Assembly: GCA_025964215.1 (NCBI GenBank)
Contig: JAOPZG010000596.1
Span: 1 to 6,720, forward strand
Direction of reading: 5' to 3'
Length of the DNA: 6,720 nt
Source of the DNA: Conexibacter sp.
GTDB lineage: Bacteria > Actinomycetota > Thermoleophilia > Solirubrobacterales > Solirubrobacteraceae
Positions 1-5,584 of this stretch are shown here, one piece after another; within the stretch, counting starts at the first letter, position 1, and each line of letters begins with the position of its first letter. Under the pieces are notes generated by a model. It was not told the DNA's origin, searched no databases, and saw nothing but the letters and a program-made list of their open reading frames with translations. Made by a program: the position numbers and the translations under genes.

Positions 1-2032
1 CGCCGCGAAGATCGGCGCCGAGCTGGCGCGGGCGAACCAGTTCCTGCGCTCGGCCGCGGGCGCGCCGGGGAGCGCACGGTCGCTCTCGGACGACCTCGAG
101 GTGGAGGCGGGCGCGGAGCTCGCGCTCTCCGCGGCGCTCGGCGCACGGCTGTCCGCCGCGGTCGTGGAGGATCGCGCCGCGGGCGGCGCGCTGCTCGACC
201 GCGCGAAGCGGGATGGCGGCCGCGCGCTGGTCGCAGACGTCGAAGGTTCGAATCCTTCTCCCGCCACCTCGACGCCGCCCGCCCCCGGCGCGCGCCCCTT
301 CGTCGACCTCATCCGCGGCCCCGAGCCCGCGCTCTCCCTCGCGCGCCGCCTGCTCGCCGACGCCTGGCTCGTCGAGGCGCTCGACGACGTCCCCGATTCC
401 TTCACCGGCGTCGCGGTCACCGCCGCGGGCCGTGCCTGGCTCGGCGCCACGCGCGAGCTGCAGCAGGCGGCCGAGGGCGGCGCGGAGCGCGTCCTCGCGA
501 TGCGCAACCAGCGTGATGCGCTGATCGCCCAGAGCGAGACGCACGTCCAGGCCGAGCACGAGGCGGGCAAGGGCGTCGAGTCGGCGTCGCAGGCCGTCGG
601 CGCCGCCGACGCCTCGCGCGACGAGGCCGAGCGCGAGCGGCGCGACGCCGAGCGCGCGTACGCGGAGGCCAAGGAGTCCGAGCGGCAGGCCGCGTGGCTG
701 ATGCAGGAGCGGCGCAAGGCGCCCGAGCAGGGCGAGGCCGCGGTCCGGCGCGCGCAGCTCGAGGGCGAGCTGACCTCCGAGCGCCGCGTCGCCGAGCAGG
801 CCGCGAAGGCCCGCGCCGAGCGGACGCAGCGGATCGCCCACCTCGAGGCCCAGCTCGCCCGCGACACCGCGCTCGGCCCGGCGGCCGGCCGCGTCGCCGA
901 CGTGCTCGCGATCGTCCACGAGGCCGTGATGGAGCGGATGCGCGAGATGGAGTCCGCGCTCGCCGCCGACCGCGCCGAGGGCGACGTCGTCGCCCAGGAG
1001 CTGCGCGCGTGCGCGGCGTCCGAGGCCGAGATCCAGCAGCGGCTCGGCGAGCGCAACGAGCTCGTCACCCGCGCCGAGGTCCGCGCCCAGCAGCTGCGCG
1101 ACCAGGAAGCCGAGGCGGCGCTGGAGCTCACCGCGCTGGCCGAGAAGCTCGAGCTCGCCGCCGAGCCGCGCGAGGAGCCGCTGCCGGTCGAGGAGGCCGT
1201 CCAGCTGCGCCAGCGGATCGAGCGGCTCGTCAAGCGCCGCGAGCAGCTCGGCCCCGTCAACCCGCTGGCCAAGCAGGAGTACGACGAGGCCGTCGCGCAC
1301 GTCGACGAGATGGAGCGCCAGCGGACCGACCTGGAGACCGCGCTGCGAGAGCTGCGCGCCTTCATCCGCGACACGGACCGCCTGATCCGCACGACGTTCA
1401 CCGAGACCTTCGAGGCCGCGGCCAAGAACTTCGAGGAGCTCTCGCAGACGCTCTTCCCGGGCGGCGGCGGGCGGCTGACGCTCGTGCGCGAGGACAACGC
1501 GCCGCGCGCGGTGCTCGGCGGCGCCTCCGCGGAGGACTCCGGCGACGGCAGCTCCGACGTCGAGGCCGAAGCGGCCGCCGAGGCCGCCGCCGACGCCGAG
1601 GCGGCCGCCGACGAGGGCGGCATCGACCCCGACGACGACCTCGGCGTCGAGATCGAGATCACCCCCGCGGGCAAGTCCATGAAGCGCTTGACGCTGCTCA
1701 GCGGCGGCGAGAAGACGATGACCGCGATCGCGTTCCTCTTCAGCGTCTTCCTCGCGAAGCCGTGCCCGTTCTACATCCTCGACGAGGTCGAGGCCGCGCT
1801 CGACGACCTCAACATCACGCGCTACCTCGACCTCCTGCAGACCCACGCCGACCGCGCGCAGTTCATCGTCGTGACCCACCAGAAGCGCACGATGGAGGCG
1901 GCCGACACGCTCTACGGCGTCTCGATGGGCAACGACGGCGTCTCCAAGATCGTCTCGCGCAAGATGCCGAAGGACTACGTGGCGGACGCGGAGGCGGCGC
2001 AGGGCGAGCCGGTGGGGGCGGGCGCGCCGTAG
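1..2032 (+). CDS. smc: Chromosome segregation/condensin ATPase SMC (3' part, start outside window)
   Basis: SMC forms a dimeric, DNA-loop-extruding ATPase that compacts and separates chromosomes with ScpA/ScpB. The frame is open from base 2, so the gene begins upstream; the N-terminal Walker A lobe and first coil are missing. In order: end of the first coil (about 2-75), hinge first half (about 80-235), a short linker coded by the tRNA-like stretch and a Pro/Ala-rich tail (about 236-290), hinge second half (about 295-440), an Ala/Glu/Arg-rich returning coiled coil (about 460-1240), the head-proximal QLGPVNPLA motif (1244 on), ABC signature LSGGEK (1697-1714), Walker B FYILDE (1769-1786) followed by EAALDD, and the H-motif THQ (1874-1882). 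These are diagnostic of SMC rather than RecN or SbcC. The head carries an unusual acidic, Ala-rich insert of about 42 residues (1517-1642). The stop is TAG. About 520 residues from hinge to C-terminus fits a normal SMC. No promoter is visible. Confidence 0.96.
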   Translation, partial: AAKIGAELARANQFLRSAAGAPGSARSLSDDLEVEAGAELALSAALGARLSAAVVEDRAAGGALLDRAKRDGGRALVADVEGSNPSPATSTPPAPGARPFVDLIRGPEPALSLARRLLADAWLVEALDDVPDSFTGVAVTAAGRAWLGATRELQQAAEGGAERVLAMRNQRDALIAQSETHVQAEHEAGKGVESASQAVGAADASRDEAERERRDAERAYAEAKESERQAAWLMQERRKAPEQGEAAVRRAQLEGELTSERRVAEQAAKARAERTQRIAHLEAQLARDTALGPAAGRVADVLAIVHEAVMERMREMESALAADRAEGDVVAQELRACAASEAEIQQRLGERNELVTRAEVRAQQLRDQEAEAALELTALAEKLELAAEPREEPLPVEEAVQLRQRIERLVKRREQLGPVNPLAKQEYDEAVAHVDEMERQRTDLETALRELRAFIRDTDRLIRTTFTETFEAAAKNFEELSQTLFPGGGGRLTLVREDNAPRAVLGGASAEDSGDGSSDVEAEAAAEAAADAEAAADEGGIDPDDDLGVEIEITPAGKSMKRLTLLSGGEKTMTAIAFLFSVFLAKPCPFYILDEVEAALDDLNITRYLDLLQTHADRAQFIVVTHQKRTMEAADTLYGVSMGNDGVSKIVSRKMPKDYVADAEAAQGEPVGAGAP
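207..268 (+). other. tRNA-like element (acceptor stem + TpsiC arm) embedded in smc hinge codons
   Basis: Seen directly: T stem GAAGG (242-246) pairs perfectly with CCTTC (254-258) around a canonical 7-nt loop TTCGAAT (247-253). Immediately after, TCCCGCC (259-265) sits where the acceptor 3' strand should be, then A266 (discriminator position) and CC (267-268). Upstream, GCGGGA (208-213) pairs with 259-264 in six Watson-Crick pairs; only the outermost pair (A207/C265) fails. T214 falls at conserved U8, followed by G215. Between the arms only 26 nt remain (216-241), enough for one D-like arm, for example GCG 216-218 with CGC 232-234 and a GG at 229-230 in the loop, but not also an anticodon arm. 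The 3' portion resembles bacterial tRNA-Tyr/Leu-type ends by eye. The same bases code in frame for VEGSNPSPAT, a peptide typical of translated tRNA 3' ends. Whether it is a working RNA domain, a processed RNA or a fossil of a tRNA insertion is unknown. Confidence 0.7.
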
Positions 2033-2073
2033 CGCCAGCGCTCGCGGCGCTCCGCGGAAGCGGTCGCGCTGCG

Positions 2074-2096
2074 CGGTCGCGGGACTCGGGCGACCG
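2074..2096. repeat. Inverted repeat 1 after smc (7-bp arms)
   Basis: CGGTCGC (2074-2080) and GCGACCG (2090-2096) are perfect reverse complements around a 9-nt loop, 42 nt after the smc stop. The left arm also occurs as a direct copy at 2061-2067. It could be an RNA hairpin near the smc mRNA end, but no T-run follows, so it is not a standard intrinsic terminator. In such GC-rich DNA, 7-bp arms carry limited weight alone. Confidence 0.4.
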
Positions 2097-2116
2097 TGAT
2101 TCGCTGCCGAACGATC

Positions 2117-2165
2117 GATCCGGGTCGCTGAGGTCTCCTATAGGCAGCTCACAGCGACCCGGATC
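2117..2165. repeat. Long perfect inverted repeat (14-bp arms, 21-nt loop)
   Basis: GATCCGGGTCGCTG (2117-2130) is the exact reverse complement of CAGCGACCCGGATC (2152-2165). The 21-nt loop (2131-2151) contains the 8-nt palindrome CCTATAGG (2137-2144), the most AT-rich spot nearby. Possible roles are an RNA hairpin ending smc transcription, a protein-binding operator before the PRC-barrel gene, or a dispersed repeat unit. No T-run follows the right arm, which argues against a classical intrinsic terminator. Confidence 0.75.
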
Positions 2166-2181
2166 CTGCTTCGGCCCCGAA

Positions 2182-2199
2182 CCGCCCGCGCTCGGGCGG
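2182..2199. terminator. GC hairpin without U-tract, possible terminator of smc
   Basis: CCGCCCG (2182-2188) pairs with CGGGCGG (2193-2199) around a 4-nt loop, a compact all-GC stem about 150 nt after smc and 57 nt before the next ATG. High-GC actinobacteria often have terminator-like hairpins lacking a U-tract. The assignment is inferred from structure and position only. Confidence 0.35.
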
Positions 2200-2255
2200 C
2201 GGCGGACGAAGGCGCGCCGCGCTTGACCCGCGCGCCGCCGGGTAACCCTCCCACC

Positions 2256-2618
2256 ATGGACCACGGCGCCCCCGGCTCATACCTCACCCTCACCGACGGC
2301 ACCGACGTGCTCGCCAGCGATGGCACGACCGTCGGCAAGGTCGAGCACGTGCTGGCCGACGAGCAGACCGAGATCTTCGACGGCATCGTCATCGACGTCC
2401 GCACCGGCCCCGGCGGGCTCAAGTTCGTCGACGCGCCGCAGGTCGGCGAGATCTTCGAGCGCGCCGTCACGCTCACGCTCACGCCCGCGGAGATCGAGGC
2501 GCTCCCCGAGCCCTCCGCCTCGCCCGGCGTCATCGAGAGCCATGGCGAGGAGGACTCAGACAGCGCCCTCCAGGGCAAGCTGCGCCGCGCCTGGGACCTG
2601 ATCTCCGGGCGCTACTAG
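2256..2618 (+). CDS. PRC-barrel-like small protein, function unknown
   Basis: A 120-residue acidic protein. Residues about 9-76 look like one PRC-barrel domain: a strand-rich region with LASDGTTVGKVEHVLADE (19-36), FDGIVIDV (41-48) and FVDAPQVGEIFERAVTL (57-73). PRC-barrel domains are small beta-barrels found in RimM, the photosynthetic reaction centre H subunit and many stand-alone actinobacterial proteins of unknown role. The tail (about 84-120) is Pro/Ser/Glu-rich and ends in a short basic, probably helical segment (KLRRAWDLISGRY). No signal peptide or membrane segment is seen. I chose ATG 2256; an in-frame TTG at 2223 would add 11 Pro/Arg-rich residues that look non-coding. No Shine-Dalgarno precedes the ATG, and TAACCC at 2243-2248 lies 7 nt upstream, so a leaderless start is possible. 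The stop overlaps the convergent GNAT gene's stop. The family assignment is by sequence style. Confidence 0.8.
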   Translation: MDHGAPGSYLTLTDGTDVLASDGTTVGKVEHVLADEQTEIFDGIVIDVRTGPGGLKFVDAPQVGEIFERAVTLTLTPAEIEALPEPSASPGVIESHGEEDSDSALQGKLRRAWDLISGRY

Positions 2619-3100
2619 GACGAGAGCTTCTTCTCGCCCCAGAAGCTCGCGAACGGGTTCGCGTTGAAGTTCCCGATCGGCGCGTAGCCCGCGCGCTCGT
2701 ACATCGCCTGCGCCGCCGGCTGGTGCTTGCCGGTGTCGAGCCGGGCGATCGCGTAGCCCAGCCGCCGCGCCTCGTCCTCCAGCCCCTGCAACAACCGCGA
2801 GGCGTGCCCGCGCCCGCGCGCGTCCGGCACCACGAACATCCGCTTGATCTCGCAGGCGCCGGCGCCCAGCCGCTTCAGCCCGCCGCCCGCCACCGGCACG
2901 CCGTCCTCGAAGACCACCAGGAACGCGCCGCCGCGGTCCGCCGAGAAGTCCTCCGGCGTCGCCGTCGGCGCCCCCGGCACGTCGATGCGCCCGTAGAGCT
3001 CGGAGACCTCGTCGACCATCGCCGCGACGAGGTCGGTGGCCGGAGGCTCGTCGGACGGGACGGTTCGCACGTCGATCACCCCGCTATCTTCGCGCGCCAT
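2615..3100 (-). CDS. GNAT-family N-acetyltransferase
   Basis: Predicted to transfer an acetyl group from acetyl-CoA to an amine; the substrate is unknown. From ATG 3100 the protein has 161 residues, normal for a single GNAT domain. The acetyl-CoA motif is clear: strand CEIKRMFVVP (83-92), then the pyrophosphate loop RGRGHA (95-100) and helix SRLLQGLEDEARRLGY (101-116). The C-terminal part, LDTGKHQPAAQAMYERAGY (121-139) and FNANPFASFWGEKKL (145-159), matches GNAT enzymes with a conserved YxxxGY/NPxAxxW ending. It is cytoplasmic with no signal peptide. The start is uncertain: ATG 3100 overlaps the ftsY ATG head to head at CATG, whereas GTG 3079 (codon 8) would leave the ftsY -10-like element outside the coding region. 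Neither has a good Shine-Dalgarno. Its stop TAG (2617-2615) shares CTAG with the PRC-barrel gene. It is the only gene on this strand, so it is not part of the SRP transcription units. Confidence 0.87.
   Translation of the reverse strand: MAREDSGVIDVRTVPSDEPPATDLVAAMVDEVSELYGRIDVPGAPTATPEDFSADRGGAFLVVFEDGVPVAGGGLKRLGAGACEIKRMFVVPDARGRGHASRLLQGLEDEARRLGYAIARLDTGKHQPAAQAMYERAGYAPIGNFNANPFASFWGEKKLSS
3085..3090 (+). promoter_or_regulatory. Putative -10 element for leaderless ftsY
   Basis: TATCTT matches the TAnnnT -10 form and ends 8 nt before the ftsY ATG at 3099, which would place transcription initiation at or next to the ATG. No Shine-Dalgarno lies in the gap. The -35 region (about 3062-3068, GGTTCGC) is poor. 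The call is inferred from motif and spacing. Confidence 0.45.
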
Positions 3101-4103
3101 GGCCCGTGAATGGCGCGACCTCTTCCTGACCGGCGACACCGCCGGTCCCCTCCCGACCGCCGGCGAGGGCGATGACCTGCCCGAAGAGCGCCGCGGCGGC
3201 TTCTTCAAGCGGCTGCGCCAGAACCTCTCGAAGACCCGCGAGGCGCTGACCTCCGAGATCCAGGCGACGCTCTTCGACACGCTCGACGACGAGACCTGGG
3301 AGCGCCTCGAGGAGGCGCTGATCATGGCCGACGTCGGCGCCCGCACGACCGCGAGCGTCGTCGGCCAGCTCGAGCAGGAGGCGACCGCCGGCAGCGTCGA
3401 GGGCGGCCCCGCGCTCCAGGACCGCCTCGTGGAGCTGCTCAGCGACATCGCCAAGACCGGTAACGACACCATCGACCTGCGTCACGAGCCCACGGTGATC
3501 ATGGCCGTCGGCGTCAACGGCACGGGCAAGACCACCACCATCGGCAAGCTCGCGTGGCACCTGCGCCAGGAGCTCGGCAAGACCGTCCTGCTCGGCGCCG
3601 CCGACACCTTCCGCGCCGCCGCCGTCGAGCAGCTCGCCGAGTGGGCGCGCCGCGCCGAGGTCGACATCGTCACCGGCCCCGAGGGCTCCGACCCCGGCGC
3701 CGTGGCCTTCGACGCCGTCAAGCAGGGCCGCGAGCGCGGGGTGGACGTCGTGATCATCGACACCGCCGGCCGCCTCCACAACCAGGAGGAGCTGATGGCC
3801 GAGCTGACGAAGATCCGCCGCGTGATCGGCAAGCAGATGCCCGACGCGCCGCACGAGACGCTGCTCACGATCGACTCGACCACCGGCCAGAACGGCGTCC
3901 GCCAGGCCAAGCTCTTCTCCGAGGCCGTCCCGGTCGACGGCATCGTCCTGACCAAGCTCGACGGCACCGCCAAGGGCGGCATCGCGCTCGCCATCGCCGG
4001 CGAGCTCGGGATCCCGGTCAAGCTGATCGGGATCGGCGAGGCGCTGGAGGACCTGCGCCCGTTCGACGCGGACGACTTCGCCCGCGCGCTCGTGAGCAGC
4101 TGA
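3099..4103 (+). CDS. ftsY: Signal recognition particle receptor FtsY
   Basis: FtsY is the membrane-associated GTPase that receives ribosome-SRP complexes by pairing with Ffh and hands nascent membrane proteins to SecYEG. The 334-residue protein has a short acidic N-terminus (1-32) instead of the long A domain of E. coli, a basic amphipathic membrane-targeting segment GGFFKRLRQNLSKTREAL (33-50), the helical N domain (about 50-125) and the G domain. GTPase motifs are intact: G1 GVNGTGKTTT (138-147), G2 DTFRAAA (169-175), G3 DTAGR (221-225), G4 TKLD (285-288) and the closing GIGE (311-314) before EDLRPFDADDFARALVSS. FtsY is favoured over Ffh by GVNGTGKTTTIGKLA and by the absence of an M domain. 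ATG 3099 is chosen because upstream in-frame codons back to 3036 lie antisense to the GNAT gene, and because a -10-like element sits just before it. The last ten codons are repeated in frame after the stop (4128-4160). Confidence 0.97.
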   Translation: MAREWRDLFLTGDTAGPLPTAGEGDDLPEERRGGFFKRLRQNLSKTREALTSEIQATLFDTLDDETWERLEEALIMADVGARTTASVVGQLEQEATAGSVEGGPALQDRLVELLSDIAKTGNDTIDLRHEPTVIMAVGVNGTGKTTTIGKLAWHLRQELGKTVLLGAADTFRAAAVEQLAEWARRAEVDIVTGPEGSDPGAVAFDAVKQGRERGVDVVIIDTAGRLHNQEELMAELTKIRRVIGKQMPDAPHETLLTIDSTTGQNGVRQAKLFSEAVPVDGIVLTKLDGTAKGGIALAIAGELGIPVKLIGIGEALEDLRPFDADDFARALVSS

Positions 4104-4157
4104 GCCCGGCTGGGCGCGAAGTCGTCCGATGACTTCGCCCGCGCGCTGGTCAGCACG
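4071..4157 (+). repeat. Imperfect direct repeat of the ftsY 3' end, with competing hairpin arms
   Basis: Bases 4071-4100 (end of ftsY) and 4128-4157 (after its stop) match at 25 of 30 positions. They encode DDFARALVSS and DDFARALVST, each followed by a stop (TGA 4101, TAG 4158) in the same frame. Between them, GCGAAGTCGTC (4116-4126) pairs perfectly over 11 bp with 4071-4081 of the first copy. Its first 8 bases also pair with GACTTCGC (4131-4138) of the second copy, so two mutually exclusive hairpins are possible. The simplest reading is a local duplication of the gene end; a transcript-end or attenuation role is speculative, as no U-tract follows. Confidence 0.75.
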
Positions 4158-4192
4158 TAGGCGCAACCGTCCTGCCCGCGGGCGCGGCCTGT

Positions 4193-4198
4193 GATACT
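4193..4198 (+). promoter_or_regulatory. Putative -10 element for leaderless nfeD-like gene
   Basis: GATACT, preceded by a TG one base upstream (4191-4192 are GT, the extended context reads TGTGATACT), ends 8 nt before ATG 4207. There is no Shine-Dalgarno in between, so a start at or near the ATG would give a leaderless mRNA. No convincing -35 is seen near 4170. Confidence 0.42.
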
Positions 4199-4206
4199 CG
4201 GCCGCA

Positions 4207-4638
4207 ATGGACGCATGGATCCTGTGGCTGATCGCGGGCGTCTTCGCCGCCGTCGGCGAGATGCTGACCGCCGGCTTCTTCCTCGCGCCGTTCGCCGTGG
4301 GCGCCTTCGGCGCGATGATCGCCTCGGTCGTGGGCGGCGGCGGGGCGATCCAGGTCATCGTCTTCGCCGCGCTGACGCTCGCGTGCTTCGCGCTCGTCCG
4401 GCCGATCGCCAAGCGCCATCTGTACACGCCGCCGCGGATCCGGACCGGCGCCGCCGCGCTCGTCGGCCGCTCGGCGATGGTGCTCGAGCGCGTCGCCAAC
4501 GACGAGGGCGTCGGCTCCGTCCGCATCGACGGCGAGGTCTGGACCGCACGCGCCTACGACGAGAGCCGCACGATCCCGGCCGGCGAGAAGGTCCAGGTCG
4601 TCGAGATCCGCGGGGCGACCGCGCTGGTCGAGCCATGA
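4207..4638 (+). CDS. Short NfeD-type membrane protein (OB-fold), SPFH partner
   Basis: A 143-residue integral membrane protein with hydrophobic segments at about 4-27, 29-43 and 48-68, followed by a soluble domain (about 80-143) with the beta-rich pattern of the NfeD OB-fold: LVGRSAMVLERV (85-96), GSVRIDGEVWTARA (103-116), AGEKVQVVEIRGATALVEP (125-143). It lacks the ClpP-like protease domain of long NfeD proteins, so it belongs to the short class. Such proteins are usually encoded next to stomatin/SPFH genes (as in the E. coli ybbJ-qmcA pair) and are thought to act with them in membrane microdomains or membrane-protein quality control. The SPFH gene follows here after 37 nt, as expected. The start is ATG 4207, with an upstream -10-like element. 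It is separated from ftsY by 103 nt holding the repeated ftsY end. Confidence 0.87.
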   Translation: MDAWILWLIAGVFAAVGEMLTAGFFLAPFAVGAFGAMIASVVGGGGAIQVIVFAALTLACFALVRPIAKRHLYTPPRIRTGAAALVGRSAMVLERVANDEGVGSVRIDGEVWTARAYDESRTIPAGEKVQVVEIRGATALVEP

Positions 4639-4663
4639 GCACCAACTTCGCAATCCCCTCACC

Positions 4664-4668
4664 GGAGG
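4664..4668 (+). promoter_or_regulatory. Ribosome binding site of SPFH gene
   Basis: GGAGG lies 7 nt before GTG 4676, an ideal Shine-Dalgarno. It fixes the GTG as start and is the only strong ribosome binding site in front of a gene in this window, consistent with an internal gene of a transcript starting at the NfeD-type gene. Confidence 0.8.
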
Positions 4669-4675
4669 TATCCCC

Positions 4676-5584
4676 GTGGCCGCGCTGATCGCGCTCGTCG
4701 TCATCCTGCTCTTCGCGCTCTTCGTCGCGTCGCAGACGATCAGGATCATCCCGCAGGCGCGCGCCGGCGTCGTCGAGCGCCTCGGCCGCTACAGCCGCAC
4801 GCTCGACCCCGGCCTGACGATCGTCCTGCCGTTCATCGACCGCGTGAAGCCGCTGATCGACCTCCGCGAGCAGGTCGTCAGCTTCCCGCCCAACGGCGTG
4901 ATCACCGAGGACAACGTGACGGTCAACATCGACACGGTCCTCTACTTCACGATCACCGACCCGAAGTCGGCGTCCTACGAGGTCGCCAACCCGCTGCAGG
5001 CGATCGAGCAGCTGACGGTCACGACGCTGCGCAACGTCATCGGCGGGCTCACGCTCGAGCAGTCGCTGACCAGCCGCGACCAGATCAACACGCAGCTGCG
5101 GATCGTCCTGGACGAGGCGACGGGCAAGTGGGGGATCCGGATCAACCGCGTCGAGCTCAAGGCCGTCGACCCGCCGGCCGGGATCCAGGAGGCGATGGAG
5201 AAGCAGATGCGCGCCGAGCGCGACCGCCGCGCAGCGATCCTCACCGCCGAGGGCTCCAAGCAGGCGCAGATCCTCGACGCCGAGGGCGAGAAGCAGTCGC
5301 AGATCCTGCGCGCCGAGGGCTCCCGCGAGTCGCAGATCCTCCGCGCCGAGGGGGAGGCGAAGGCGATCGGCACGATCTTCCAGGCCATCCACGAGGGCGA
5401 CCCGGATCCCAAGCTCCTCAGCTACCAATACCTCCAGATGCTGCCGAAGATCGCGCAGGGCGACGCCAACAAGGTGTGGATCATCCCCTCGGAGTTCACC
5501 CAGGCCCTGGACCACATCAAGGGCGCGTTCGGCGCGCACGACGACGACCCCCAGCCGCCGCATGTCGGACCTCGTCCGGTCTGA
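4676..5584 (+). CDS. Stomatin/prohibitin-like SPFH (Band 7) membrane protein, QmcA-type
   Basis: A 302-residue membrane-anchored scaffold protein. A single N-terminal hydrophobic anchor (2-19) is followed by the SPFH/Band 7 domain (about 20-185): RIIPQARAGVVERLGRY (23-39), LDPGLTIVLPFIDRV (43-57), DLREQVVSFPP (62-72), ITEDNVTVNIDTVLYFTI (76-93) and WGIRINRVELKAVDPP (152-167). A long charged coiled-coil segment (170-235) contains four 11-residue repeats (188-231), and a conserved Tyr/Leu-rich end KLLSYQYLQMLPKIA (246-260) precedes a Pro-rich tail. These proteins form large ring-like oligomers that recruit proteases or organise lipid domains. The preceding gene is its usual NfeD partner. The start is set by the GGAGG ribosome binding site. 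The 3' end overlaps the O-methyltransferase start by 23 nt, implying coupled expression. Confidence 0.94.
   Translation: MAALIALVVILLFALFVASQTIRIIPQARAGVVERLGRYSRTLDPGLTIVLPFIDRVKPLIDLREQVVSFPPNGVITEDNVTVNIDTVLYFTITDPKSASYEVANPLQAIEQLTVTTLRNVIGGLTLEQSLTSRDQINTQLRIVLDEATGKWGIRINRVELKAVDPPAGIQEAMEKQMRAERDRRAAILTAEGSKQAQILDAEGEKQSQILRAEGSRESQILRAEGEAKAIGTIFQAIHEGDPDPKLLSYQYLQMLPKIAQGDANKVWIIPSEFTQALDHIKGAFGAHDDDPQPPHVGPRPV
5237..5368 (+). repeat. Four tandem 33-nt units encoding 11-residue coiled-coil repeats
   Basis: Consecutive units ILTAEGSKQAQ, ILDAEGEKQSQ, ILRAEGSRESQ and ILRAEGEAKAI lie in the SPFH protein. They share IL-x-AEG with alternating charged/Gln positions, fitting an 11-residue (hendecad) coiled coil. 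The AEGE repeat style is common in stomatin-like proteins; four regular copies suggest unit duplication. Confidence 0.85.

Noticed and set aside
207..268. A complete functional elongator tRNA gene at this locus
   Set aside because: Only 26 nt lie between the U8/G9 positions and the T arm, too short for D and anticodon arms, and the first acceptor pair (A207/C265) is a mismatch. No anticodon loop can be assigned.
694..2226. Long Arg/Ala/Gly-rich open frame overlapping smc
   Set aside because: It is a +1-type shadow frame of GC-rich smc with no domain features; the smc frame has clear SMC motifs.
2223..2255. TTG 2223 as start of the PRC-barrel protein, or TTGACC 2223-2228 as its -35 box
   Set aside because: The added residues are Pro/Arg-rich and outside the domain. 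As a -35 it would be only 14 nt from TAACCC (2243-2248), too short for a normal promoter.
3101..3472. N-terminal extension of the GNAT protein upstream of 3100
   Set aside because: This part is antisense to the ftsY N domain, is Ser/Arg-rich shadow sequence and lies outside the GNAT fold.
3084..4526. Long antisense open frame across ftsY
   Set aside because: Low-complexity composition and strict mirroring of ftsY codon structure show it is a shadow frame.
4635..4688. 17-codon ORF (MSTNFAIPSPEVSPWPR) starting in the ATGA at the NfeD-type gene's stop
   Set aside because: It contains the SPFH ribosome binding site and overlaps that gene's start; no independent ribosome binding site or recognisable peptide. 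A coupling leader peptide is conceivable but unsupported.
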